64,000 bases of DNA from Parascedosporium putredinis (Eukaryota > Ascomycota > Sordariomycetes > Microascales > Microascaceae). The position numbers and the translations under genes were made by a program. The stretch spans positions 2,046,001-2,110,000 of the forward strand of contig CASHTG010000012.1 in NCBI GenBank assembly GCA_949357655.1, in the 5' to 3' direction. Each line of letters opens with the position of its first letter. Position 1 is the first letter of the stretch. Below, in pieces: positions 47,104-58,099 of the stretch. Under the pieces are notes generated by a model. It was given only the letters and a program-made list of their open reading frames with translations, had not been told where the DNA came from and did no database searches.

Positions 47104-48664
47104 TTACCCCAACCTCAAGATCCAGCCATCGCCAAGACGTTGATTTCCATTTCCAATACCACCCCAGAGGAAGACAGCAGGCTCCTCGAGCTCATCGACG
47201 GCCGCAGCAGAAACCCAGCCCCGAGCCGATGGCAACTCGTCCGTGACGTCGTCGTCGTAAGGCTCAGCGGTAATCTTTGTCCACCTGCCTTCGGCTGCAG
47301 TAGATTTCCTGCTAATGACGTTGAAGACAGTATCTTTGATGGATCCGCCGTTAGGGCTTGGGATATTGAAGACCCAAGCGTCGGACAGGAAAGTGCCGGG
47401 GCTGCCGTTGCCGCTGTCACCGGGCGTTTCCTCGCCCATGAGAAGTAGCAGGTAGTCTCGTCCATGAATGTGGACTGGTAAAGAGAGGTCGCGCTTCGTG
47501 GCGCGGGCCATAGATCGGGGTCAGGGAGTCAGTCTGCGGGATAGGCGTGAGGCTTTCCCAATCACCTCTGGCGGTCACAGCGACCTCGCCCTTGGATACA
47601 GCATCGTTGAAGGAATCAGAGGCCAGTCGCAAAACGTCCACTTGGCCGCCGAGCTCCTCCCTGCCGTCAAAGCCACCGAAGCGGAAGATCTTGCCCTTGG
47701 TTACACATATAGACGAACCAGCCCTAGCGGGGCCGGGAGGACTCGGAAGCTCGCTCCAAACTCTAGAGCGCACGTCAAAGGCCCATAGGTCATTAGCTCT
47801 CTCGCCACCAGCAAGGGAACCGGCGTGGATAAAAAGGTGCCATATCCCTCGGCCTCCTCGTCAACTGCAGTTGCGGCAACGTTGCCCACAATAGGGGCTT
47901 GAGGAATTCCTACCCTTGCGCTGTCGCCCACGGCCCAGTCATGCCAAGTTTCTGACTTATCCTGGCGGACATGAGCGAAGTTTCGGGGGCGATCGACTGC
48001 TGAGCCCGAATGGGAGCTCTAGCAGAAGGAAAGCGCGCAACGGCCCCCACAGCGCCGGGCGAAGGATCAAGGAAAGACCATGTGTGGGTTCTGGTGTCAA
48101 AGACCCAGACGCGACCAGATTCTTCAAGCGGGCTCATTTCAGGTCCCCACGACCACCAAATATAAAGATCCGGCTACCAATGACGGCGCTAGCATGGCCG
48201 AGGCGGGCTGGAGGAACATCTCCTAGGTCTGAAGCTGGCTTCGCCGCCTCATTACTAGTATCAGCCTGGTCTAATGGCTCGGCTACCGCGGGGCTCCCCT
48301 CGCTGCTGCTCAAAGGAACTTCCGTGAGGCCTTTGTCGTCCGCATCGCCGCCGGGCTTTTGAAGAGTAGCGGCCTTTACGGGATAAGAATCCGCCGACGC
48401 GCTTAGGCTAAGTGGCAGGTTTACGACGTGGACGTCATTGTTTACGGCCTGGCGGGGCCTGGCCTCGCCGCCAAAGATATAAGCGGAGCCGGAGACGACA
48501 TTGACGGTGTGAGAGGAGCGGGGCAGGGGAGGGAGCTCGACCTTTTCCCAGGTGCCCTTTAAAGTTGCGATTGTCGGCTTGGACGATAGGTTCGGTTGCG
48601 GGAGGGACTGGGGAATCGAGTGGAGGAGGTCGGTTGTGCGACGTTTTAGCGCTTGGAAATCCAT
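47104..48664 (-). CDS. Kelch-repeat beta-propeller protein
   Basis: Apparently a single exon; the corrected length is about 520 residues. Kelch blades are visible: WEKVELPPLPRSSHTVNVVSG with AYIFGGEA near the N-terminus, ARLGHASAVIGSRIFIFGGRG, VWVFDTRTHTWSFLDP, DLWAFDVRSRVWSELPSPPG with KIFRFGGFDG, and a last block with YLLLLMGEE, DAWVFNI and FLWGGIG. It resembles the uncharacterised fungal kelch (galactose-oxidase-like propeller) proteins. No enzymatic domain or signal peptide is visible, so a cytosolic protein-binding role is only an inference. The start at 48664 (Met-Asp-Phe-Gln) is the first in frame before the first blade. The frame breaks four times: missing bases at 48145-48148 (G run), about 48014-48022 and 47831-47835 (T run on the coding strand), and a net gain of one base within 47465-47515. 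Read literally it would appear as five short genes. Confidence 0.82.
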
Positions 48665-49444
48665 CTTGTTGGGGCAGGTTCACGGAGGGTCGTCAAGATA
48701 CCCGAAGTCTTCAATGGTTTTAATGAATGAGAAAGCTTGAGCAGAGGGATTGGGTTTTGCTTTTGAATGACGGATGGGAAGGATTGAGAGGTCTGATTCT
48801 TGGGAGCGACTTTGGATTCAAGGCGAGAAACGGGAGAAACTAAAGGGTGTGGCTGAAGCTGAATAGAATCGGGAAAGCCAATGGATTGACCTGGCTATGT
48901 CGTTTGTGCTTATTATGCCTACTCTCGTGGATATCGAGGGGAAATGGCAAACAGGAATTTGGGGAATAGGTTTATGCTACGAGGTGTTTCCTTTAGAACT
49001 AGAGGTAATACGGGACCAAACAGTGCTCAGCCGCAATCTTTTCCAAGTACGTCGACGTATTGGTAAATGGTTAAGAGGACGACCGCAGCTCGGAGGAAGC
49101 AAGTTTAGTGTCGGGGCTGGTGTGCTTCCATCATCGCTAGGCCGACCCTTCCTTCCTTGGATGGATGGTTGCATCATCATGCTGAATGGGCTGACGTCTG
49201 CCCCTCCCTCGCCCCTTCCCTCGAGGTTCCTTCCCCCACTCTCTACCCCAAAACACACCTCCCAGTCAAGCACGGTTGCTGAACCACAGTGGTTGGCCCT
49301 CACTACAGTTTGGCAGAGGGCAGGCAATGGCTCGCGCTGAAAAGCTTAGCCTCCCTTGCGTGCGCAAGCGTATTTTTGTGACTTCGCCCGTGTATTACAT
49401 AATCACGGGCAAGAACAATACAGTGTTGCTTGGCTCCCCGCACC
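48665..49444. other. Intergenic, kelch promoter side / amidohydrolase 3' side
   Basis: About 780 bases. It should contain the kelch promoter and the amidohydrolase 3' UTR. No gene recognised. Confidence 0.5.
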
Positions 49445-51332
49445 TTAAGACTCAACCTCTGGCCGTTTGTAGACCAACTTGCCACCAACCCAAGTCTCCT
49501 TGACCTGAAGATGCTGAAACTCAGCCACCTCCATCATCTCAATCGGTGCATCAAGAACGATCCAGTCTGCGAAGGCCCCTTCCTTGATAACTCCCGCCTT
49601 TCCTTCCATGAATCCGCCGTATGCCACATTGGTGGTGAAACCTTGCAAAGCTTGGTCAAGAGTCAACGCCTCTTCCATGTGCCACCCTTCGGAACTCCCC
49701 CAGCCCCGAGCCCCGTATGGGGCTGCGTCTAGTGATTGCGGAAAATATGCCTTGAAAGGGGTCGGCAGGCTCTACAGGAAAGTCACTGCCCAGGATCGGG
49801 TTCAGGTCTATGATTGACCGCATGCGATATGCTTCCGTCGCCGTCCGTTCCGGTCCTAACCTATCCTCTGCGTACTTCATGTCTGAGGTCGCGTGTGTTG
49901 GCTGAATTGAAGGAATTAAACGGAGAGTTCTCATTCTCGCTTGATCGTCAGGATGAATGATTTGAGAATGCTCGACACGGAAGCGGCCATTTGCCTGGCA
50001 CTGGGCAAGCTCGGTACCATCGGGGCATATGGCTTTGAGGGACTCTTCCAGAGCATCGACAGCGTTTCGATTAGCCAGGTCTCCGATTGCGTGGATATTC
50101 ACCTGGAAACCCTGTAGAGCCCACGACCTGGCTACATCCACTAATGTAGACCGGTTGACGAGAAGCGAACCGGACGTCTCGGGCCGGTCACTATAAGGGT
50201 CCAACATGGCGCTTCCCCAGCTCCCCAAAGCACCATCTAGAGACAATTTCATTAGCGAGATCAAGATGCACGGTGGAAGGGCCAGAGATCATGGGGATTT
50301 TAGTCCTTACCAGCGAAGAGCTTTACACTTCTTATGGTTAACCGACCATCGGGACGGTCAACTTTTCTGACTTTGGTAGGGCAGAAGGTGTTGCGCTCCG
50401 GGCATTCGGCCATGGAATACACCCGAACGGTCCAATCATCTTCCCCTGCCATCTCCTCAAAGACCTCAAGCGTGTCGGGGTATTCTCCCGCGTTATGCAT
50501 CCCAACTAGGCCAACCTTGTTCAAACTTTGCATTGCCGTGCGAATGAACTCGCGTTTTTCTCCTTGCCAGGGGTGGGGAATAGGTCATAGATCATCTCCA
50601 TGGCGTTGTCACAGAATACACCCATTCCGGGCTCTCGAATAATCTCGCCGCCAGGAACATCTTTGATATCCTTCGGAAGAAGATCTAGCACAGCCTGTGA
50701 AACCCATGTGCAGTGAACATCGACACGATCGAACATTATGTACAGATCACTCAGGCTAGAAGCACCAAGATCTTTCTATACGCCTCCGAGTCAGTACATG
50801 ATCTTTAGAATAGAGCAAACAAAAGTCCCGGGTTAATGGTTAGAGTGGAGAGAACATACCGCTGTCGGCATCCTCCCGAGAGCCATCTGATCCCACCCGA
50901 CACCTCTCACCCATTCATCCTTAGAACCCGCACGGGGTTCACGCTGAGATACTTTTGCAGTCGTGCCTCTACCTCTTCAAAGCTCTGGGAGCCGAAGAGG
51001 TCCACGGAGTGCAGGAACTCTCCGTACTGCATCAAATGGCCATGTCCATCCCACAGACCGGGAACAACATATCCCACTCGTACGTGCGATGGAGATGGAC
51101 TCCCGCTCTCTCCACCGCTGGCCACAACGTTTTGAAACTTTCCGTCGACTACTCCAAAGCAACTTGCAACTGGCAAAGAGTCATCGTGCGTTCGGATCCC
51201 CTCATAGCAGTACACGGATTCATCGTCCGAGAGTGCCAAAAGCGGCTTTTGCAGTGTGATGAACCCCACGGCGACGGCGGCGGCACCGACGATAAGAGCG
51301 AAGAGCCAGCTGTAGAAGTGAGATTGTGCCAT
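49445..51332 (-). CDS. Membrane-anchored amidohydrolase family 3 (YtcJ-like)
   Basis: Metal-dependent hydrolase of the amidohydrolase superfamily; the substrate is not predictable. Three exons: 51332-50860, 50775-50311 and 50236-49445; introns 84 and 74 bases. The corrected length is 576 residues. Residues about 7-24 (WLFALIVGAAAVAVGFI) form one hydrophobic segment followed by a hydrophilic chain, so a signal anchor or uncleaved signal peptide is likely, placing the catalytic domain in the secretory lumen or outside. Metal-site motifs are present: PGLWDGHGHL (HxH), NIHAIGDLANRNAVDA, FRVEHSQIIHPDD and GSDFPVEP, then a C-terminal GKLVYKRP beta segment. The start at 51332 is the first ATG before the hydrophobic segment. 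Bases are missing at 50927-50929 (PVRGSKDEWVRGVGWDQ) and 50556-50560 (Glu-Lys-Lys-Arg-Glu-Phe), and one is extra at 49719-49722 (SPYGARGWGSSEGWH). Confidence 0.87.
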
Positions 51333-51961
51333 ATCGCGGCGGTGAAGGGCCACGCCTGAAAATGAGGCGCCGAGGAGCTAAAAGGAGCGTGTTCAGACTC
51401 GAAAACAATTAAAATCCTACCATGTCATTCCCTAGCTTGTGCGGATGCTGGAAAGATGCCTGTGGGGAAAGGTCTAACGTTGCGAGGCCTGGAGGGAAGC
51501 AAAGTAATTCGCACATGGCAGGTGGTGGATTTCCGTTGTTGAGCATCAAAAGTTTGTGGTGTCGATTTGCTTGGACCGCTCTCCCTCACACCAGCTCACC
51601 AAGAATGCAAATACGAGACGAGGCAGTAAATGGTTGCACCTTTTTATTCATTTCCTTTCCTAAGAGAAATAGAGTAATTTTACTCTTTGGGTATCTAGTC
51701 ATGGCCTTTTTTTTTCCTCCTCTTCTTTTTCTCTTCCCCTTGCTTCTCAGTGGCCTTTCCTGTTACAAATAAGTCGTGCCGTCGTCCCAAATCGGGCTTG
51801 AGCCATCATTATCATCTCTAGTCGTCCTTTCGGATACAATTCCCCTTGGTTCAGATTAGCCTTGAACCTCCTATACAGAATGCTTTCGGAAACATCAAAT
51901 AATTTGCTATGCGGAAGAGCAAAACAAGCCAGTGTCATCCATCAAGCGTCCCGATTCTGTA
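51333..51961. other. Intergenic, amidohydrolase promoter side
   Basis: About 630 bases between co-oriented genes. It contains the amidohydrolase promoter and, on its right, the 3' UTR of the unrecognised gene. A T/C-rich stretch lies at 51706-51745. No gene recognised. Confidence 0.5.
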
Positions 51962-53890
51962 CTATGCTCCAAACCTTTTAGACTCACGAGAAGCTCCGTG
52001 GCGTGGCTCCCGACCCGACCTGCGACGTGGCGGAACGTATACCGTAGAGGGGAGAATCGTCAAAACCCCGGCGTCAAGATGGCCACCACTTTGGACTGGC
52101 TCGGGGGCACTGGCGCTGGCGCCGGATGAACCACCAACTTGGTCTTGAGGACGGCTACGAGCGACGACCGCGACAGGCGTAGCCACTTCAATCGAGACTT
52201 CGCCCGGGCCCTCTGTCACCTCGCGGCGGAAATCCATGAGGGGGCGATTTGCTGAAACTGCTTCTCCAGCTCCTTCAGCTCCTGTGAATTAGGAGACGGA
52301 TGTTTCTTTACTGTGGCAACCTTGGAACCCCGTTGGACTCTTGGCTAGCTTCACTCAGGGAGGAAAATGGAGCTTTGGCCGGCTCAGCGGGGCCCTCTTC
52401 GTCGGACCCGAGCCTGCGTACGATGACGGTAGCGTCACTGGAGTTGCTCAGATCTTCACTATCGTCCGTAGTGCTAGGGCTGTACTCCTTGACACCCTCG
52501 TTCTTAGATGGGCCATGCATATGCTGTTTGTGGGTTTCAGTGTTAGCATTGGACGAGGCCTTGAACTGGCCTACGACTCGAGTTGCCGATGGCTCAACGT
52601 GGGGAGAGCCAAGAATCTCATCCAGGCGGAAAGCAATGCCCTTGTCAGGCTCAGTTTGATTACCAACGTTCTGCCCGGACCCATTATTCGCACCTCTGCC
52701 GATGAAGATCATCGGACGATGGTGGTCATGACTCGAGGAGACGCTGGCTCCCAATAGTTGATGGGCTTCCGGGAGCGCGCTGGCCAACCCGCTAGCCTGG
52801 GGACCTCCGCCGACCGGCTTTCGGGAAATACGATGAGTTAAACTATCGGCATTGTGGATCTTGGGTCCATCACCGGACCCCTTCTCGTTCATGGCAATAC
52901 CGGCCCCGTGAGCGACGAGAGGAGCCTCTACGGAATGCGAGCTAAGGGCATCACTCCCTTTATGGAGTCGTTTATACTGGCCACGCGTAAAAAGAGCGGA
53001 TATTTTAGCGGTCATCTTCGTCTTCATTACACTTAACTTCGAAGGGGCCTGGGGAGGGTGGAGGGGCCGCGTTTCTCAAGGGCCGCCGTGGCTGCAAGCA
53101 TTGCGCTCACCCTTCGATTGATCTCATGAGGGTCATGGTAGGCCAAGGCAGTGGTTGTCTGGATTGAAGACTCTGGCCGAACTGGAGAAGGCAAAAAGCC
53201 GGTCCTCGACCCTACGGAAGAGCTGGGAAGTTTGGCCTCTTGGGCATCGCCTTGAGCGCCCGCGGCGGCCTTAGAAGTCGACTGAGCGCGGGAAACGGCC
53301 ACTGTAGACTGCGGGTTCCCGCCCGCGTAGCTGTGCCTCGAGTTTACTGTGTGTCGTTGCTTGTGGCCGCTCAGCAATGAGCTGTCACCCGCCTCCGGGT
53401 CACCAGGATAGTAGCGGGCTCGGTTAGCACGCAGGCCATCGACATAACCTCTTCGTACAGTAGGGAATTCGTCGAGAGCTATAATCACGATGCTTAGTCG
53501 GTGGTTCCATTGAAATTCCTACCATCACCAACTTGACCTACCTAGGTCAGCAAAGAGGTCAAAATTTCCCTGAAGACGGGCTCGCTCAAGAATCTCCGTG
53601 TCAAGAGCAGCAACCTCGCCCTCGTTCAGGGTTTCCAGAGGTTCAGGGTGACTGATATCTAGCTTGTTGATGGAGCCTTTTGGACGAGTGTCTGGGAAAA
53701 TTGTTAGTAACCCTAGAGATCCAGACGGGCCGATGAAGCCTGCGTCTTGACGTGTTGTGTGCCGCTTAGGCGGATATATGGACGATCACCTTACCTTTCT
53801 TAACACTGGGGGATTGCTGGTCAAGAAGCCAAGGCCAAAAGCCTTGCGAAACCGTTGACCACGCGATACGTCGTCGCTAGGAGGGCCCAT
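51962..53890 (-). CDS. Unrecognised 588-residue protein, conserved-looking N-terminus and disordered tail
   Basis: I do not recognise the family. Three exons: 53890-53795, 53691-53542 and 53478-51962; introns 103 and 63 bases, GT-AG. The start at 53890 (Met-Gly-Pro-Pro-Ser) leads into a basic segment with SRGQRFRKAFGLGFLTSN. A compact region follows: KLDISHPEPLETLNEGEVAALD, then ILERARLQGNFDLF and ADLALDEFPTVRRGYVDGLR, spanning two exons. This looks like a folded core of about 100 residues. The rest is low-complexity, Ser/Pro/Gln/His-rich, with a short coiled-coil-like SQELKELEKQFQQI piece near residue 490. No signal peptide or membrane span. Four bases are missing, all next to homopolymers: 53808-53812, 53051-53054, 52324-52325 and 52240-52244. 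That correcting them joins one 588-codon frame across three exons supports a real gene. Function unknown. Confidence 0.7.
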
Positions 53891-56831
53891 GATTGTTGTC
53901 GAGATAATTGCACAGGTCAATGTTCGCCAGCAAGCGAATATCAAAGGGATGTTGATCAAGAGAAGGTCGATAATCAGAGATCTTAAACTTGATCATCGAG
54001 GAAGTGTGTGCGGAGGGAGGAGACGCGCAGATGCTATTGAAGGGAAAGAAAAACAAACCATGTGGGTTGGAGAGTAATGGGGAGGGATGGTGACGGGGAC
54101 GAGGACGGGGTAGGGGACGGGGTAGGGCGCAGTAGGGTGCGTGGCCGACCCATCCACTGGAGACTGGAGAAGCCCTAAAGCTGGAAGGTCCAAGGAAGCA
54201 ATCATGAATTGGAAGCAGGCTCAGGCGCCTGAGATGGTGATGTCGTGAAGTCTGGTGAGGGCGATGAGTGTGAGGCAAAGGAGGCAGAAAGCCAGGGCTT
54301 GGTGTAAGCACAACCTTTCATAAGGCTGGCTTGGAGGTAGACTGGGCGGAACAAAGCAGTGCCTAAGACTAAGGAAACTAGCTGATTCTTGTTCGATGAA
54401 AGACTTTGATATTACTCGACATGTTTGAAAGCTGAGTACGTACGGGAGAGCGAGCAGCCTCTACGATAGCCTGGGAGCGAGGACTTGGGGACGAGGGGGT
54501 AAACAATGAGGTCGCAGGGAATGCTACGGAGCCAAGATGTATAAATAACCTCACGTCCCGGTTTCATTGGACTGTCGGGGGTGCCCTTGGAGGCTGCTTC
54601 CTGCCTTGGTAACGCAAAAACGGCTTTCTGTATTTCATCTAAACATATCAAAGGTGAGATGCAGAGTTTATCTAGGCCTCGGCCATCATCGTCCCCAATC
54701 TGCAACAACTGGATACACTTCAATCAGTTAGTCAATCATATATTCCACGGGGCGTATCGAGTCGCTGGAAACACACAGGTTTTCACATGGAGATTGGACG
54801 GGGGCCATCCCAAGGTGATGAAGGAGGTTGTCTTCATCACTCTTGACCGGGTAGATTTGATCTATTGTTCGAATAAGGTTATACGTATAAGCTCAATAGG
54901 CTCGGGGCTTCGACAAAAGATGGAGGCTGGACCTCTTAGCGCCACTGTTATGGGATTCAAGCGCCACTATGCTGGATCAAATGCTTCGCTTCGTGCCTCT
55001 GAAGACCTGGCTAGGCCCACAGAGGGGACATACTGTTGAAATGGTCCATTCGACATTGACGTCCCTCCGCCTCGGGTGATTTGGCCGGGTTAAGCGGCAT
55101 GTCCAGCAGACGGAGATGTCCACTGCACCTCGGTGCAGATCCATTGGGGCAAGCCTAGACTTGTCCCAGCTCCGCCGCCAGCTCCGATTTGGGATCCATA
55201 CAGCACAAGGTAGCGAAGACTGTGGAGTGCAGGGATTGCACCACTGCTGATTCGTTGAAAGGGACTGTTGGTCGGCTCAATGCGGCTCCTTGAATGCCCA
55301 CCCCGGAACTTGTTTGGCCGGCCCCTTTAAAACGAATTAGTGGTGGTGATATATTCTGGTATTCACCGATGAAGCTCCTCCTGGCGATTCTTGCCAGCTT
55401 GGAGTCTGTTAACAACATCTTCCTCGGTACAAGGTGGGGGTAAAGGGAAGGAAGGAGGAGAAAGCACCCCGAAAAAGAAAGAAAGATAAGAAAGAAAAAC
55501 TGTCTAGAAACGGGTTGATTGCTCCATGCCTTCGAACGAAGGCACACACAATAACTACGAAAACACGATCTGATTTCAATTTCTTCCTGAAGCGGCACAG
55601 GGGTGCACGGCGGTGGGCGAGAGAGGTTGCACTTGCTGGGCTTCGCCGGGGTGATTTGGTAGGGGCCAGAGCATCTCCGAGGACCCGGCCGCCGCCGCCA
55701 TTTATGTGCCAGGCATTCGGAAAGACGCCACCGAGGGGTGGTCCGATGCGCAAGGGGCTGCAGCAGTAGGATTATTAGCACTAGAACGAGCACACCCGTT
55801 CACGAAGCTGAGTCCGATGACCAAAAAAATGCAACGGTCAAGTGGAAGGGGGAGGTGAATTGGAGTGATCCACCCAGTGATACTCCAGTCGTATCATTCG
55901 CCATCTATTGTGTTTTGCAAGTATTACAATTGGGTTGGCAGAATCTGGTCAGGGACCGAAATGCCGAACCTCCAGAGCAGGTTCGAGAAGGGAGCATTGG
56001 ATGGCAAGGCGTTGAACGTTAAACGCAGGGCAAAGGAGAGCAAAGCAAAGAGAGCAAATTTGAGAGCTTAAGGGGAAAGGGACCAATCAGCAGGGCACAA
56101 TTTGAAAAGTTCGAACCTGGGCTGACCACAGGCTTCGAGCGACATTTTCCGCCGGTCTTTGCCGCGGTTCCCAGACTTGCCAGACTTGCCAGAGTACTTT
56201 TTCAGTTGACTTTACACGGTTGTTGATCTGGCCTCTCCGATCTCCAAGTACATATACACAAGCCGCTAGGAACAATCCGCCCTGCGGCTAAAGCGGTACG
56301 TACTCGTCCATCCCAATATCCACTCCTGCCACCATCACACTTGCCGTCGCTGCCACCGTCAGCGCTCTCCGCTCGTACTTCGTACATTGCGAAAGAAGCC
56401 CGTGGTGGCGGCATCCTGTTTTGGAAACGCCCCCGGAAATTTCGAGACGGAGAACTTTACTCACGGACTCGCTCCCACCGCAACCTCTCAATTTCTCCTT
56501 CTTCTCTTTTGTCCCAACCTGCCTCTGGTGTTTTCTTTTTATGGTTCCTTTCCCCTCACGCAAGTGTTGAACCCATTCCGCCAGCAATCGCTGCCGTTCT
56601 TGTTTTCTTTTTGTTATTGCTCTCCATCCTTGTCCCAGCACCAATTGTGTGTTGGAAAGCACTGAGCGTTTCGTTCGCAACCTCTCGCAATTTCTTGAGC
56701 CTCTTTTGCGTCCCCTTCGTTGGTGAGCGACACACCCGACTGACTTGCGTCTTTCGCCCACCGAAGAATTCTCCCGTCTTCCAACCCTCCCAATCGCTTT
56801 TGCGTACAGTTCCCGACATACCTCTAAGACA
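53891..56831. other. 2.9-kb divergent intergenic region, unrecognised gene / hemB
   Basis: No conserved protein recognised. The stretch 54080-54130 (plus strand) is rich in GACGGGG / GGTAGGG words. The 400 bases before hemB (about 56430-56830) are strongly pyrimidine-rich on the coding strand, as in many fungal housekeeping promoters. A 152-residue frame at 54581-55039 has no recognisable motif. Confidence 0.45.
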
Positions 56832-58099
56832 ATGTCCTTTTCCAGCTTGATGCAAGATCTGAGTTTGAGGGAGTCTGGTGTCCCCTCTAGCCGGCGCCCC
56901 GTGACCGACGCTGCCTCCTCCATCATGGATGACCGGGCCTCCAACATCTCTCGTGCCTCCAACATATCCCGCGCTTCCAACATCTCCAGGGCCATGTCAT
57001 ACGCTAGCACTGCGGCCACCACCGTGAGCATCTCGGGCGAGATCTCGAGCCAGCTCCACGGCGGCTACCATCACCCTCTTGCGCGTCAATGGCAGGCCGA
57101 GCGCCAGCTCACCAAGGTTGGTCAAACCAAACTCCTGAAAATCGCCCTCTCCAAGAGGCAAAAGCCTGACCGACCTTGACTAACTCGCTATCGCAGGATA
57201 TGCTTATCTACCCACTCTTCGTCTCCGATATCGATGATGAGGAGGTGATTGTTCCTTCGCTCCCGAACCAATACCGCCGAGGCATCAACCGCATCGTGCC
57301 ATTTCTCGAGCCCCTCATTCACAAAGGCCTAAAGTCGGTCATACTCTTTGGTGTTCCTATGAAACCTGGAAGCAAGGACGCTCTAGGCACTTCTGCGGAC
57401 GACCCGGAGGGTCCCGTCATCAAGTCCATTCGGTTGCTTCGCCAGCGTTTCCCTCAACTCTTTATCTGCACCGACGTTTGCCTGTGCGAATATACCTCCC
57501 ACGGACATTGCGGTATTCTCCGGGAAGATGGCACTCTCAACAACCAGCTTTCCGTTGACCGAATCTCGGACGTAGCCTTGGCTTATGCGGCCGCTGGGGC
57601 ACACTGCGTTGCCCCATCCGACATGAACGACGGGCGCATCCGAGCCATTAAGCTCAAGCTTATCGAACAGGGAATCTCGCACAAGACTTTGCTCATGTCT
57701 TACTCGGCCAAGTTCTCTGGCTGCCTCTACGGCCCCTTCCGCGACGCGGCTGGCTCGTGCCCCTCTTTCGGAGACAGGAGGTGCTACCAGTTCCCTCCCA
57801 GCGGCCGCGGCCTTGCTCGCCGGGCCATCATCAGGGATATCAACGAAGGCGCCGACATCATCATGGTCAAGCCTGCTGGCCAGTACCTAGACGTCATTAG
57901 CGACGCCAAGGAGTTGGGCAAGGACTTGCCCATTGCTGCGTACCAGGTCAGCGGCGAGTTCGCCATGATCCATGCTGGCGCCAAGGCTGGCGTCTTTGAC
58001 CTCAAGGCTATGGCCTTTGAGTCCTCGGAGAGCATTCTCCGAGCCGGAGCCACCATCATTGTCAGCTACTTTACTCCCGAGTTCCTCGACTGGTTGTAA
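56832..58099 (+). CDS. hemB: Porphobilinogen synthase (delta-aminolevulinate dehydratase)
   Basis: Second step of heme synthesis: condenses two 5-aminolevulinate molecules to porphobilinogen in the cytosol. Two exons, 56832-57116 and 57197-58099, with an 80-base GT-AG intron. 395 residues with no frame error. The catalytic domain starts at about residue 80. The zinc-binding CTDVCLCEYTSHGHCG supplies Cys190, Cys192 and Cys200. The active-site lysines are Lys267 in SYSAKFSGC and Lys320 in IIMVKPAGQYLDV. YQVSGEFAMI is also present. It lacks the Asp-rich metal site of plant enzymes, so it is the zinc type. The N-terminal 75 residues are a Ser-rich extension holding a threefold Ala-Ser-Asn-Ile-Ser-Arg repeat; its role is unknown. 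The start at 56832 is the first ATG in frame and follows a pyrimidine-rich leader. Confidence 0.97.
56937..56990 (+). repeat. In-frame 18-base repeat, three copies (ASNISR x3)
   Basis: Three tandem 18-base units in exon 1 of hemB, each coding Ala-Ser-Asn-Ile-Ser-Arg. Synonymous differences between units (for example TCTCGT, TCCCGC, TCCAGG for the last two codons) show that the peptide rather than the DNA is being kept, or that the repeat is old. Confidence 0.93.

Noticed and set aside
2811..53812. Programmed ribosomal frameshifting or a recoding genetic system as the cause of the broken frames
   Set aside because: The slips have no common slippery heptamer, occur in both directions, hit unrelated housekeeping genes up to four times each, and track homopolymers. 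That pattern fits sequencing error much better.
54581..55039. 152-residue plus-strand frame
   Set aside because: The amino-acid mix looks plausible, but I see no motif, no homologue I can name and no supporting gene structure, so it is left unannotated.
55155..55793. 212-residue minus-strand frame with a hydrophobic middle
   Set aside because: No recognisable domain, no intron signals that extend it, and the hydrophobic part corresponds to an A/G-rich stretch on the plus strand.
56288..57031. 247-residue minus-strand frame
   Set aside because: It is antisense to the leader and first exon of hemB. Its Met/Glu/Ala-rich part mirrors the repeat codons on the other strand.
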